Assembly: GCA_038227745.1 (NCBI GenBank)
Contig: JBBRPS010000027.1
Span: forward strand, 1 to 28,043
Source of the DNA: DASPXY01 sp038227745
GTDB taxonomy: Bacteria > Planctomycetota > Planctomycetia > Gemmatales > Gemmataceae
Reading direction: 5' to 3'
Length of the DNA stretch: 28,043 bases
This document shows positions 7,891 through 15,008 of the stretch, in pieces (position 1 is the stretch's first letter; each line of letters starts with the position of its first letter). The notes below the pieces were generated by a model, which saw only the letters and a program-made list of their open reading frames with translations, was not told the origin of the DNA and searched no databases. The translations under genes and the position numbers were made by a program.

Positions 7891-7892
7891 AT
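7863..7892 (+). promoter_or_regulatory. Candidate sigma70 promoter of dxr-rseP
   Basis: TTGCGG (7863-7868), an 18-base spacer and TAAAAT (7887-7892) form a plausible promoter. If it is real, the -10 box overlaps the ATG at 7891, and dxr would then start at the GTG at 7960. Confidence 0.4.
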
Positions 7893-9174
7893 GACACCTT
7901 CGTCACAGGAAGTCCCCACCCGGGCCTCGCCGCCCGGTCCGCTAGCCAGGCTGGTACACGTGTCTCCACAACCGACCGTCCCCGAAGGGAAGGGAAGCCA
8001 CCGCCGGGTCGTCGTGCTGGGATCGACCGGCTCGGTTGGCACGAGCTGCCTCGACGTCGTCCACACCCTGGGCGACCGCCTCAGCGCCGTCGGCCTCAGC
8101 GCCCACAGCAGCTGGGAGTCCCTCTTCGAGCAGGCCCGCCGTTTCCGTCCGCGCTGGGTCGCCGTCACCGACCCCGCCGCCTCCCGCGATCTCGACGCCT
8201 CGCGCCTCGGCCCCGGCACCCGCCTGCTGACCGGCGTGGACGGCATCGTGGAGATGGTGAGCGACCCCGAGGTGGACGTGGTGGTGACGGCCATCGTCGG
8301 CGCGGCTGGCCTGACCGGCACCTGGGCCGCGCTCGAGGCCGGCAAGACGGTCGCGGTCGCCAACAAGGAAACGCTGGTCATGGCCGGTCCGCTGGTCATG
8401 GACCTGGCCGCCCGCCGCGGCGCCCGCGTCCTACCCGTGGACAGCGAGCACAGCGCCATCTTCCAGGCCATGCGCAGCGGCACGGCGGCTGAGGTTGCCC
8501 GCGTGGTCCTGACCGCCAGCGGCGGGCCCTTCCGCGGCCGCCGCCGTGAGGAATTGCAGGACGTGACCGTGGACGAGGCGCTGCAGCACCCGACCTGGCG
8601 CATGGGGCCGAAGATCACGGTCGACTCCGCGACGCTGATGAACAAGGCCCTGGAGGTGATCGAGGCCCGCTGGCTGTTCGGCCTGGCGCCGGAGCAGATC
8701 GAGGTCATCATCCACCCCGAGTCGGTCATCCACTCGTTCGTCGAGTTCATCGACGGCTCGGTCCTGGCCCAGCTCTCGCCGCCCGACATGCGGCTGCCGA
8801 TCCAGTACGCTCTGACCTACCCGGAGCGCGTGGCGGGGCCGACGCGCAAGCTGAAGTGGGGCGAGCTGGGGGCGTGGCATTTTGAACAGCCGGATGTGGA
8901 GACGTTCCCCGCCCTACAATTAGGCTATGAGGTCGCCCGCCGCGGCGGGACGTGTGGGGCGGTGCTCAACGCCGCCAACGAGGAGGCGGTCGGCCGGTTC
9001 CTGGCCGGCGAACTGGGCTTCCTCGACATCCCGCGCGCCTGCGGCGCGGTGCTCGCGAACCACAACTATAGCGCCCGGCCGACGCTGGCCGAACTGCACG
9101 CGGCGGACCGATGGGCGCGACAGGAGGTACGTCGTTGGACAGCCACGAAAACCATGCTTTCCAGCCCGAGATGA
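7891..9174 (+). CDS. dxr: 1-deoxy-D-xylulose 5-phosphate reductoisomerase
   Basis: This enzyme (IspC) converts DXP to 2-C-methyl-D-erythritol 4-phosphate with NADPH, the committed step of the MEP isoprenoid pathway in the cytoplasm. Visible signatures are the nucleotide-binding VVVLGSTGSVG, VAVANKETLVMAG, the metal and substrate site VDSEHSAIFQAM, LTASGGPFRG, and HPTWRMGPKITVDSATLMNKALEVIEA in part. The C-terminal helical domain ends NYSARPTLAELHAADRWARQEV. The ATG at 7891 gives 427 residues. It lacks a clear ribosome site, and the first 30 residues look non-conserved, so the GTG at 7960 is an equally good start and is favoured if the promoter at 7863-7892 is real. The 3' end overlaps the start of rseP, a pairing often seen in bacteria. 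Confidence 0.93.
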   Translation: MTPSSQEVPTRASPPGPLARLVHVSPQPTVPEGKGSHRRVVVLGSTGSVGTSCLDVVHTLGDRLSAVGLSAHSSWESLFEQARRFRPRWVAVTDPAASRDLDASRLGPGTRLLTGVDGIVEMVSDPEVDVVVTAIVGAAGLTGTWAALEAGKTVAVANKETLVMAGPLVMDLAARRGARVLPVDSEHSAIFQAMRSGTAAEVARVVLTASGGPFRGRRREELQDVTVDEALQHPTWRMGPKITVDSATLMNKALEVIEARWLFGLAPEQIEVIIHPESVIHSFVEFIDGSVLAQLSPPDMRLPIQYALTYPERVAGPTRKLKWGELGAWHFEQPDVETFPALQLGYEVARRGGTCGAVLNAANEEAVGRFLAGELGFLDIPRACGAVLANHNYSARPTLAELHAADRWARQEVRRWTATKTMLSSPR

Positions 9175-11480
9175 CTCCGGTGAAGGAGTCGCGGGAGTCG
9201 GCCGCTCCGGAGCCCGAAAGGGAGCCGACGCTCGGCGAGTGGCTCAGGAGCAACGGCCCGGTGCTCGCCATCCTGGGGGCGCTGTTCGTCTACTTGTACC
9301 TCAAGTTCGACACCGATGGCCTGTTGGCGATCGGCAAGGCGGCCGTGGGGCTGGGGTTCGTGATCTTCATCCACGAGCTGGGCCACTTCCTCGTCGCCAA
9401 GTGGTGCGACGTCCACGTCACGGTCTTCAGCATCGGTTTCGGTCCGGCGATTCCCGGCTGCACGTTCCAGCGCGGGGAGACGACGTACAAGCTGGCTCTG
9501 TTCCCGCTGGGCGGCTACGTGCAGATGGTCGGCCAGGTGGACGGCGACGAGTCGGGTGACGGCAGCGACGACGACCCGCGCTCGTACCGCAACAAGACGG
9601 TCGGCCAGCGCATGGCGATCATCTCGGCGGGCGTCGTGATGAACGTGATCCTGGCGGTCATCTGCTTCGTGGTGGTTTTCCAGGGCCCGGGCAAGGACCG
9701 CAAGGCTGCCATCGTCGGCGCCGTGGACACCGGCAGCCCCGCGTACCGCAAGGCCCTCCCGGTCGGGGCGGTGATCGACCAGATCGGTAGCGTGAAGAAG
9801 CCGTACTTCGAGGACCTGATGGTCACGGTGATGGGCACGGAGGCGGACGAGCAACTCGACATCGTGTACCGGCTGCCGCACAAGGAGCCCCAGGCTCTGA
9901 AGATCGAGCCGCGCAAAAGCGACACGGATGACCGGCCGATGCTCGGCATCTCGCCGGCGCCGGCGCCGCAGTTCGGCCTGAAGCGCGACTACCAGCGAGG
10001 CTTGAAGAACCCGGTGCGCCCGCGCAGTTCCGCCGCCGGCGCCACGCCGGCGCCCCCCGAGTTCGGCGACGCCCTCGTCGCCATGACCGACCCCAAGACG
10101 CTGGAGGTGACCGAGTTGCCCAGGGACCCGCGCCAGCCAGACGGCGACCAGCGCGATTACTTCGAGTTCGCGCGCCGCATGCGCCTGCTGGCCGGCAAGT
10201 CGGTGACGATCCAGGTGGAGCGCACCGACGAGAACGGCAAGAAGGAGCGGAAGGACATCACGTTGCCGCCGGCGTACCACTTCACGATCGGGGCGCGGAT
10301 GCAGATGGGGCAGATCACGGCGCTGCGCCAGGGCGGCCCGGGCGAGGCGGCCGGCGTCCAGTCGCGCGTGCCGACGAAGAGCCACGAGGGCGACGTCATC
10401 GAGCAGGTCGAGGTGACGGAGCCGGACGGCGGCGTCACGCGCTTCCCGGAGGAGCCGCGCCGCTTCCTGGGCCTTCCTCTCGGCGAGGGCAGGCCGCTGG
10501 ACCCGGTGCGACTGCCGGACCAGCTGCGGGCGTGGGCGAAGCGCCTGGGCGACGCGGGCAAGGCGGGCGAGCGCTTCGTGACGCTGCAGGTGCGCCGCCA
10601 CGGTGTGCAGGCCGGCGGCCCGATCCACGAAACGAAGCGGCTGAAGCTGAAGTGGGACGAGGCGTGGCAGGACAACAACGAGGTGCCGATGGGCCTGAAC
10701 TCGCCGCTGTCGATCCCGGGCTTGGGTCTGGCGTACCAGGTCAAGACGACCGTGGCGGGCGTCGAGGGCGGCGCGGCGGACGACCCGGCGAAGGCGCTGC
10801 AAGCCGGCGACGTGGTCAAGAAGCTGCGCTACCTGGCGGTGTCCGGCGGCAAGGACGAGTCGAAGCTGAGCGACTGGTTCGACCTGACCTCGGAGCAGTG
10901 GGCGCAGGTGTTCATGATCCTGCAGATGCCGCAGATAACGGAAGTGCAGGTGGAGGTCGAGCGCACGGGCAAGGACGGCACGCGCGCGGTGAAGACCGTC
11001 GTGCTGACGCCGGGCGCGGTGAAGGACTGGCCGCAGGAGGACCGTGGCCTGCTGCTGGGGCCGGACCTGCGGCGGCAGAAGGCGGACGGCTTCCTGGACG
11101 CGATCGGGCTGGGGCTGAAGGACACGCGCAACAGCATGACGCAGGTGTACCAGAACCTGCGCGGCATGCTGACGGGGCGGATCTCGGTGAAGAACCTGGG
11201 CGGCCCGCTGACGATCGGCGTGGTGGCGTACCGGATCGCGGGGATCGACTTCTGGGAGTTCGTGTTCTTCCTGGGGCTGATCAGCGTGAACCTGGCGGTG
11301 ATCAACTTCCTGCCGATCCCGGTGCTGGACGGCGGGCACATGGTGTTCCTGGTGTACGAGAAGATCCGCGGCAAGCCGGCATCGGAGGGGGTGCGTGTCG
11401 GCGCGACCTACGCGGGGCTGTTGCTGATCGCGTCGCTGATGATCTTCGTGCTGTACCTGGACATCACGCGCTGGTTCTGA
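9135..11480 (+). CDS. rseP: RseP-like site-2 (M50) metalloprotease, enlarged
   Basis: This intramembrane zinc protease would cut transmembrane helices of regulatory proteins after a first periplasmic cut. From the TTG at 9135 it has 781 residues. An N-terminal helix (LAILGALFVYLYL) is followed by GFVIFIHELGHFLVAKW, with the HExxH zinc motif (His80, Glu81, His84). A long extracytoplasmic region contains PDZ-like segments (for example AAIVGAVDTGSPAYRKALPVG in part). The C-terminal membrane domain has INFLPIPVLDGGH with the third ligand near Asp732. E. coli RseP has about 450 residues, so the middle region is greatly expanded. I chose TTG because AGGAGG at 9122-9127 lies seven bases upstream; ATG 9171 forms an ATGA overlap with the dxr stop but lacks a ribosome site. 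Confidence 0.88.
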   Translation: MDSHENHAFQPEMTPVKESRESAAPEPEREPTLGEWLRSNGPVLAILGALFVYLYLKFDTDGLLAIGKAAVGLGFVIFIHELGHFLVAKWCDVHVTVFSIGFGPAIPGCTFQRGETTYKLALFPLGGYVQMVGQVDGDESGDGSDDDPRSYRNKTVGQRMAIISAGVVMNVILAVICFVVVFQGPGKDRKAAIVGAVDTGSPAYRKALPVGAVIDQIGSVKKPYFEDLMVTVMGTEADEQLDIVYRLPHKEPQALKIEPRKSDTDDRPMLGISPAPAPQFGLKRDYQRGLKNPVRPRSSAAGATPAPPEFGDALVAMTDPKTLEVTELPRDPRQPDGDQRDYFEFARRMRLLAGKSVTIQVERTDENGKKERKDITLPPAYHFTIGARMQMGQITALRQGGPGEAAGVQSRVPTKSHEGDVIEQVEVTEPDGGVTRFPEEPRRFLGLPLGEGRPLDPVRLPDQLRAWAKRLGDAGKAGERFVTLQVRRHGVQAGGPIHETKRLKLKWDEAWQDNNEVPMGLNSPLSIPGLGLAYQVKTTVAGVEGGAADDPAKALQAGDVVKKLRYLAVSGGKDESKLSDWFDLTSEQWAQVFMILQMPQITEVQVEVERTGKDGTRAVKTVVLTPGAVKDWPQEDRGLLLGPDLRRQKADGFLDAIGLGLKDTRNSMTQVYQNLRGMLTGRISVKNLGGPLTIGVVAYRIAGIDFWEFVFFLGLISVNLAVINFLPIPVLDGGHMVFLVYEKIRGKPASEGVRVGATYAGLLLIASLMIFVLYLDITRWF

Positions 11481-11495
11481 GAGTCTGCCGGGTAG

Positions 11496-11553
11496 GGGGG
11501 GGAAGGCGTCTGGAACCCTGAAATGCAAGGTTCCAGGCGCCTTTCCCCCCTCC
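11496..11553 (+). terminator. Long imperfect hairpin after rseP
   Basis: GGGGGAAGGCGTCTGGAACC pairs with GGTTCCAGGCGCCTTTCCCC with one bulge and one G-U, around a loop of about 14 bases. It lies within 25 bases of the rseP stop. No T-run follows, so this is a probable transcription-ending or RNA-protecting hairpin and not a classic terminator. Confidence 0.55.
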
Positions 11554-11615
11554 CTCAGCGCGTCCCTGTGTTCGCGCTTCCTCGAAAAGCGCTCCACGTA
11601 CTGGATTCCTTCATC

Positions 11616-11942
11616 TCACACGATCTCGAGAAGCTCCTGCCAGGTCGAAAGCTCCGGGGCGCGCTCGCCCATTCGCTCCAGGCGGTCCACATCGATGACG
11701 GTCGCCAGGGCCGCCCGCTGCGCCTCGCTCGGCGGACCGAGATACTTCTGAGCCAGTCGCGTGAGGAACTTCCTCGCTTCCTCGACAGAGCCTTCGGCCC
11801 GGCCCGCTACCAGGCCCGCTACCAGGCCCGCTGCCCGGCCCTCTGCCAGGCCCTCCTCCAGGATCTTCCGATACGTGCTCGACTCGTTCATGGCAAATAC
11901 CCTCCCAAAAAGTCGTTCCACCACCTCCGGCTCGGCGCGCAA
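11616..11942 (-). pseudogene. Partial tandem copy of the C-terminal end of the Rpn-type gene
   Basis: This 108-codon stretch repeats the last third of the neighbouring gene (11948-12805) almost residue for residue: RAEPEVVERLFGRVF, ESSTYRKIL, EEARKFLTRLAQKYLGPP, DVDRLERMGER and WQELLEIV. It lacks the nuclease-like N-terminal part. It carries an extra low-complexity insert AEGRAAGLVAGLVAGRAEG, encoded by short GC-rich tandem units at about 11797-11860. Such Ala/Glu/Gly-Arg repeats are common in tails of Rpn-type proteins. The only start is a TTG without a ribosome site, so it is most likely a duplication remnant. Translation by coupling to the upstream gene cannot be excluded. Confidence 0.7.
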
Positions 11943-11947
11943 TCCGG

Positions 11948-12805
11948 TCAGACGATCGCAAGAAGCTCCTGCCAGCTCGAAAGCTCCGCGGTGCGCTCGC
12001 CCATCCGCTCTAAGCGGTCCACGTCGGTGATGGCCGCCAGCGCTGCCCGCTGCGCCTCGCTCGGCGGACCGAGATACTTCTGGGCCAGGCGCGTGAGGAA
12101 CTTCCTCGCCTCCTCGACGGAGCCCTCTGCCAGGATTTTCCGATATGTGCTCGACTCGATCATGGAAAATACCCTCCCAAAGAGTCGTTCCACTACCTCC
12201 GGCTCGGCGCGCAAGCCAGTGAGGATGTACGCGGCGCTCATCAGCAGTTTGGCGTCCGCGGGATCCGCCTCCGCCTCCAGCCGTTCGTCAATCTGCCGGA
12301 TCACCCGCGCCAGCGCCTCTTCCTCCGACACGCCCGCGGGCAAGCGGCACAGCGGCGCCAGCGGCAGAATCCCGAGGCCGCCCGTCAGGAAGCGGCGCAC
12401 CGGGCGCTGCCACAGCCGCAGCACCTCGAACGAGAAGGTCAGCGTACCGCGCCGCTTGCGCGCCTGGTAGCGCAGCTTGCCCGTCAGGTGCGGGTCGTTC
12501 GCCTCCGGCCGCAGCAAGATCACGAGCGAATGCACCGGCACGTCGTACTGGTAGTGCAGCAGTACGTTGTACAGCAACAGACGTCGGTCCAGGTCCGGGT
12601 CGCGGCCAGACTGGAAGTTGACGTCGGTGATCGACTGCGGCGGTTCGCCGTGGCCCAGGGCGATGTCGGTCGCGGCGGTGACCGTGGACAGATCGACGTT
12701 GAGGACGCTCGTCGGCTGCGGTCCGCTCACGCGCAGGGCCTCCTCGTAGTCCGCGGTGTGCAGGCGGACGATGTCCTTCAGCGTGGCGTCAAAGCGCATC
12801 GACAC
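11948..12805 (-). CDS. Rpn-family (PD-(D/E)XK nuclease-like) protein
   Basis: The 285-residue product resembles Rpn/putative-transposase family proteins with a PD-(D/E)XK nuclease fold. A possible active-site run is visible in TSVLNVDLSTVTAATDIAL and ITDVNFQSGRDPDLDRRLLL (a D...DVxFQ pattern, about residues 37-75), followed by HYQYDVPVHSLVILLRPEAN. The C-terminal part is helical (SEEEALARVIRQIDERLEAE, LAQKYLGPPSEAQRAAL). Rpn proteins are DNA endonucleases linked to recombination in E. coli; whether this one cuts DNA is inferred. I chose GTG 12805 because AAGGAG (12817-12812) lies six bases upstream; ATG 12799 is the next choice. The tail is duplicated directly downstream, and the stop codon overlaps the duplication junction. 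Confidence 0.6.
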   Translation of the reverse strand: MSMRFDATLKDIVRLHTADYEEALRVSGPQPTSVLNVDLSTVTAATDIALGHGEPPQSITDVNFQSGRDPDLDRRLLLYNVLLHYQYDVPVHSLVILLRPEANDPHLTGKLRYQARKRRGTLTFSFEVLRLWQRPVRRFLTGGLGILPLAPLCRLPAGVSEEEALARVIRQIDERLEAEADPADAKLLMSAAYILTGLRAEPEVVERLFGRVFSMIESSTYRKILAEGSVEEARKFLTRLAQKYLGPPSEAQRAALAAITDVDRLERMGERTAELSSWQELLAIV

Positions 12806-12840
12806 GGGCGACTCCTTTCCTCTGAAAAGAGAATGGCGCC

Positions 12841-12869
12841 AGCATACCACTCGAAGAGGGCGCTGTCGC
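12841..12869 (-). promoter_or_regulatory. Candidate promoter of the Rpn-type gene
   Basis: On the minus strand GCGACA (12869-12864), a 17-base spacer and TATGCT (12846-12841) precede the GTG at 12805. The -35 match is weak. Confidence 0.3.
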
Positions 12870-12921
12870 ATGCCCAAATGACGGGAGGCCGTCGCGGCCC
12901 GGGAGCATCGGTCGTGTGCCT

Positions 12922-12950
12922 TTGACCGCCGCCGCGACCCTTGATAGAAT
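12922..12950 (+). promoter_or_regulatory. Strong sigma70-like promoter of the GNAT gene
   Basis: TTGACC (12922-12927), exactly 17 bases, then TAGAAT (12945-12950). Transcription would begin near 12957, about 45 bases before the ATG at 13002. It is the best promoter match in the window. Confidence 0.6.
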
Positions 12951-13001
12951 CAACGTGCTTCACTCAGCCGTCGGCCCCCTGCAGTCGTCGGAAGCCCGGA
13001 C

Positions 13002-13592
13002 ATGATCAACTTCAGTTACTTCAGTTACTTCAAGCGCTTCCGCATGGAGATCGACCTCAACGAGCTGCCGCCCGTCGCCTCCCTGCCGGAGGGCTACCAC
13101 TGGTTGCCGTGGGACGAGTCCCTTCTCACCGCCCACGCGGACGTGAAGTTCCGCAGCTTCGTCGAGGAGATCGACTCGGTCGTCTTCTCCAGCCTGAGCA
13201 CGCTTGCCGGCTGCCACCACCTCATGCGCGAGATCAGCCACAAGGCCGGCTTTCGCCACGAGGCGACCTGGTTGGTCGGCAGCCCCGACGGACACTGCGG
13301 CACCGTCCAGGGCGTCCACGAGCGCAACGGCATGGGCGCCATCCAGAACCTCGGCGTCACGCCGGGGCACCGCGGCCGCGGCATCGGCGCCGCCCTGCTG
13401 TTGCAGGCGCTGCACGGCTTCCGCCGCGCCGGCCTCAGCCGTGCCTTCCTGGAAGTGACGGCCCAGAACGACGGCGCTATCCGGCTGTACCGCCGCCTCG
13501 GCTTCCGCTGCAAGAAGACCATCTACAAGGCGGTGGACATGTCCACCCCGGCGTGCCTGCAGCCCGAGCCGGCCGCCCGCTTCGAGTTCTGA
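13002..13592 (+). CDS. GNAT family N-acetyltransferase
   Basis: This 196-residue protein has the GNAT fold, which transfers an acetyl group from acetyl-CoA to an amine. The acetyl-CoA pyrophosphate loop is clear (GVTPGHRGRGIGAALLLQAL, about residues 121-140), preceded by the beta-4 strand GAIQNL. It is followed by RAFLEVTAQNDGAIRLYRRL in part and GFRCKKTIYKAV, the usual motif B. The substrate is unknown. The start at 13002 keeps YFKRFRMEIDL, which looks like real protein; ATG 13044 is the alternative. Just after the start a 9-base unit, ACTTCAGTT, is tandemly duplicated (about 13009-13032), giving the odd SYFSYF sequence. A strong promoter precedes the gene and a hairpin follows it. Confidence 0.88.
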   Translation: MINFSYFSYFKRFRMEIDLNELPPVASLPEGYHWLPWDESLLTAHADVKFRSFVEEIDSVVFSSLSTLAGCHHLMREISHKAGFRHEATWLVGSPDGHCGTVQGVHERNGMGAIQNLGVTPGHRGRGIGAALLLQALHGFRRAGLSRAFLEVTAQNDGAIRLYRRLGFRCKKTIYKAVDMSTPACLQPEPAARFEF

Positions 13593-13598
13593 GACCCT

Positions 13599-13628
13599 AA
13601 AGCCCACGGGTGGCAACCCGTGGGCTTT
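13599..13628 (+). terminator. Palindromic hairpin between the GNAT and M16 genes
   Basis: AAAGCCCACGGGT (13599-13611) and ACCCGTGGGCTTT (13616-13628) pair perfectly over 13 bases around a four-base loop, followed by TC. It lies six bases after the GNAT stop and just upstream of the next gene's ribosome site. It probably terminates the GNAT transcript. Confidence 0.7.
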
Positions 13629-13647
13629 TCCTGGAACAAGGGAGAGT

Positions 13648-14922
13648 GTGAACTTGGCGCAGGAAGTCTACCACCACACGTTCGAGAACGGCCTGACGCT
13701 GCTGGCCGAGCGCATGGAGCACGTCCGCTCGGCGGCCCTGAACTTCCTGGTGCCCGCCGGCTACGTCTACGACCCGCCGGAGCGACTCGGGACGGCGACC
13801 CTGCTCGCCGACATGCTCACGCGCGGGGCGGGCAGCCGCGACAGCCGCGAGCTGACGCTGGCCCTGGACGCGCTGGGCCTGGACCGCGACGAGAGCCCCG
13901 GGCCCATGCACATGCGCTTCTGGGGAGCCACGCTGGCGCGCAGCCTGCCCGCCGCCCTGGAGATCTACGCCGACGTCCTGCGCCGCCCAATGCTGCCTCC
14001 AGAGGAGCTGGACGCGGTCAAGGCGCTGGCGCTGCAGGACCTGCAGGGGCTGGAGGACGAGCCGCGGCAGAAGGTGTTCATCGAGCTGCGCCGCCGCCAC
14101 TTCCCGCCGCCGCTGGGCCGCGACCGCCGCGGCACGCCGGAGGGCATCGACGCCGTCACGCCTGAGTCGCTGGCCGCCCAGCACGCCCGCCTGTTCCAGC
14201 CGCGCGGCACGATCCTGTCGGTGGCGGGCAACGTCGAGTGGGCGCCGCTGCGCGACCTGGTCGGCCGCCTGTTCGCCGACTGGAAGCCGAACCCGCCGCC
14301 ACCGCTCCGACTGGAGGCGGCGCCCGGCGGCCAGGCGCACCTGGAGAAGGAGACGGAGCAGACCCAGATCGCGATCGCTTACCCGAGCGTGCCGTTCGGC
14401 GACCCGGATTACTACGCCGCGCAGGGGGCGGTCCACGTGCTGTCGGGCGGCATGGGCGCCCGGCTGTTCACGGAGGTGCGCGAGAAGCGCGGCCTGTGCT
14501 ACGCGGTGTCGGCGAGCTACCAGACGTTCAAGGAACTGGCGTGCGTGCTGTGCTACGCCGGCACCAAGAACGAGCGGGCGCAGGAGACGCTGGACGTGAC
14601 GCTGGGCGAGTTGCTGCGCTTGCAGGAGGGCGTCGAGCAGGAGGAGGTGGAGCGCGTGCAGGCCGGGCTGAAGTCGTCGCTGATCATGCAGGAAGAATCG
14701 ACGTCGGCGCGGGCGGGGGCGCTGGCGTCGGACTGGTACTACCTGGGCCGGGTGCGCAGCCTCGATGAGATCCAGCAGGCGGTGCAGGCGTTGACGCCGG
14801 CGAGGATCGTGGAGCACCTGCGCCGCCACCCGCCGAAGGACTTCACCATCGTGACACTCGGTCCCAGCCCACTGAAGATCGGCCCCGCCGTGAACGGCCA
14901 GCCCGCCCCGGTCGCCACGTGA
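13648..14922 (+). CDS. M16 family peptidase-like protein, non-catalytic subunit
   Basis: This 424-residue protein has the M16 (insulinase/mitochondrial processing peptidase) fold but no HxxEH zinc motif: the matching segment reads LGTATLLADMLTRGAGS (about residues 48-64). The C-terminal half keeps the family motif GGMGARLFTEVREKRGLCYA typical of non-catalytic M16B partners. Such subunits pair with an active one to form a clamshell around peptide substrates, and the active homologue is the next gene. No signal peptide is visible, so it appears cytoplasmic. The GTG at 13648 lies only three bases after GGGAG; the in-frame TTG at 13654 has better spacing and may be the true start. Confidence 0.88.
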   Translation: MNLAQEVYHHTFENGLTLLAERMEHVRSAALNFLVPAGYVYDPPERLGTATLLADMLTRGAGSRDSRELTLALDALGLDRDESPGPMHMRFWGATLARSLPAALEIYADVLRRPMLPPEELDAVKALALQDLQGLEDEPRQKVFIELRRRHFPPPLGRDRRGTPEGIDAVTPESLAAQHARLFQPRGTILSVAGNVEWAPLRDLVGRLFADWKPNPPPPLRLEAAPGGQAHLEKETEQTQIAIAYPSVPFGDPDYYAAQGAVHVLSGGMGARLFTEVREKRGLCYAVSASYQTFKELACVLCYAGTKNERAQETLDVTLGELLRLQEGVEQEEVERVQAGLKSSLIMQEESTSARAGALASDWYYLGRVRSLDEIQQAVQALTPARIVEHLRRHPPKDFTIVTLGPSPLKIGPAVNGQPAPVAT

Positions 14923-14947
14923 GTGGCGCCCGTGTTCCGCGCCCGTC

Positions 14948-14975
14948 AAGCCCACCCGTTGCAACGGGTGGGCTT
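14948..14975 (+). terminator. Perfect 28-base palindrome between the two M16 genes
   Basis: AAGCCCACCCGTT (14948-14960) and AACGGGTGGGCTT (14963-14975) pair perfectly around GC, followed by TGGG. It shares the outer AAGCCCAC stem with the hairpins at 5146 and 13599. Without a T-run it may only reduce read-through between the two subunit genes. Confidence 0.65.
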
Positions 14976-15008
14976 TGGGTCAGCGCTTTTCCCTGAAGGA
15001 GATTCTCC

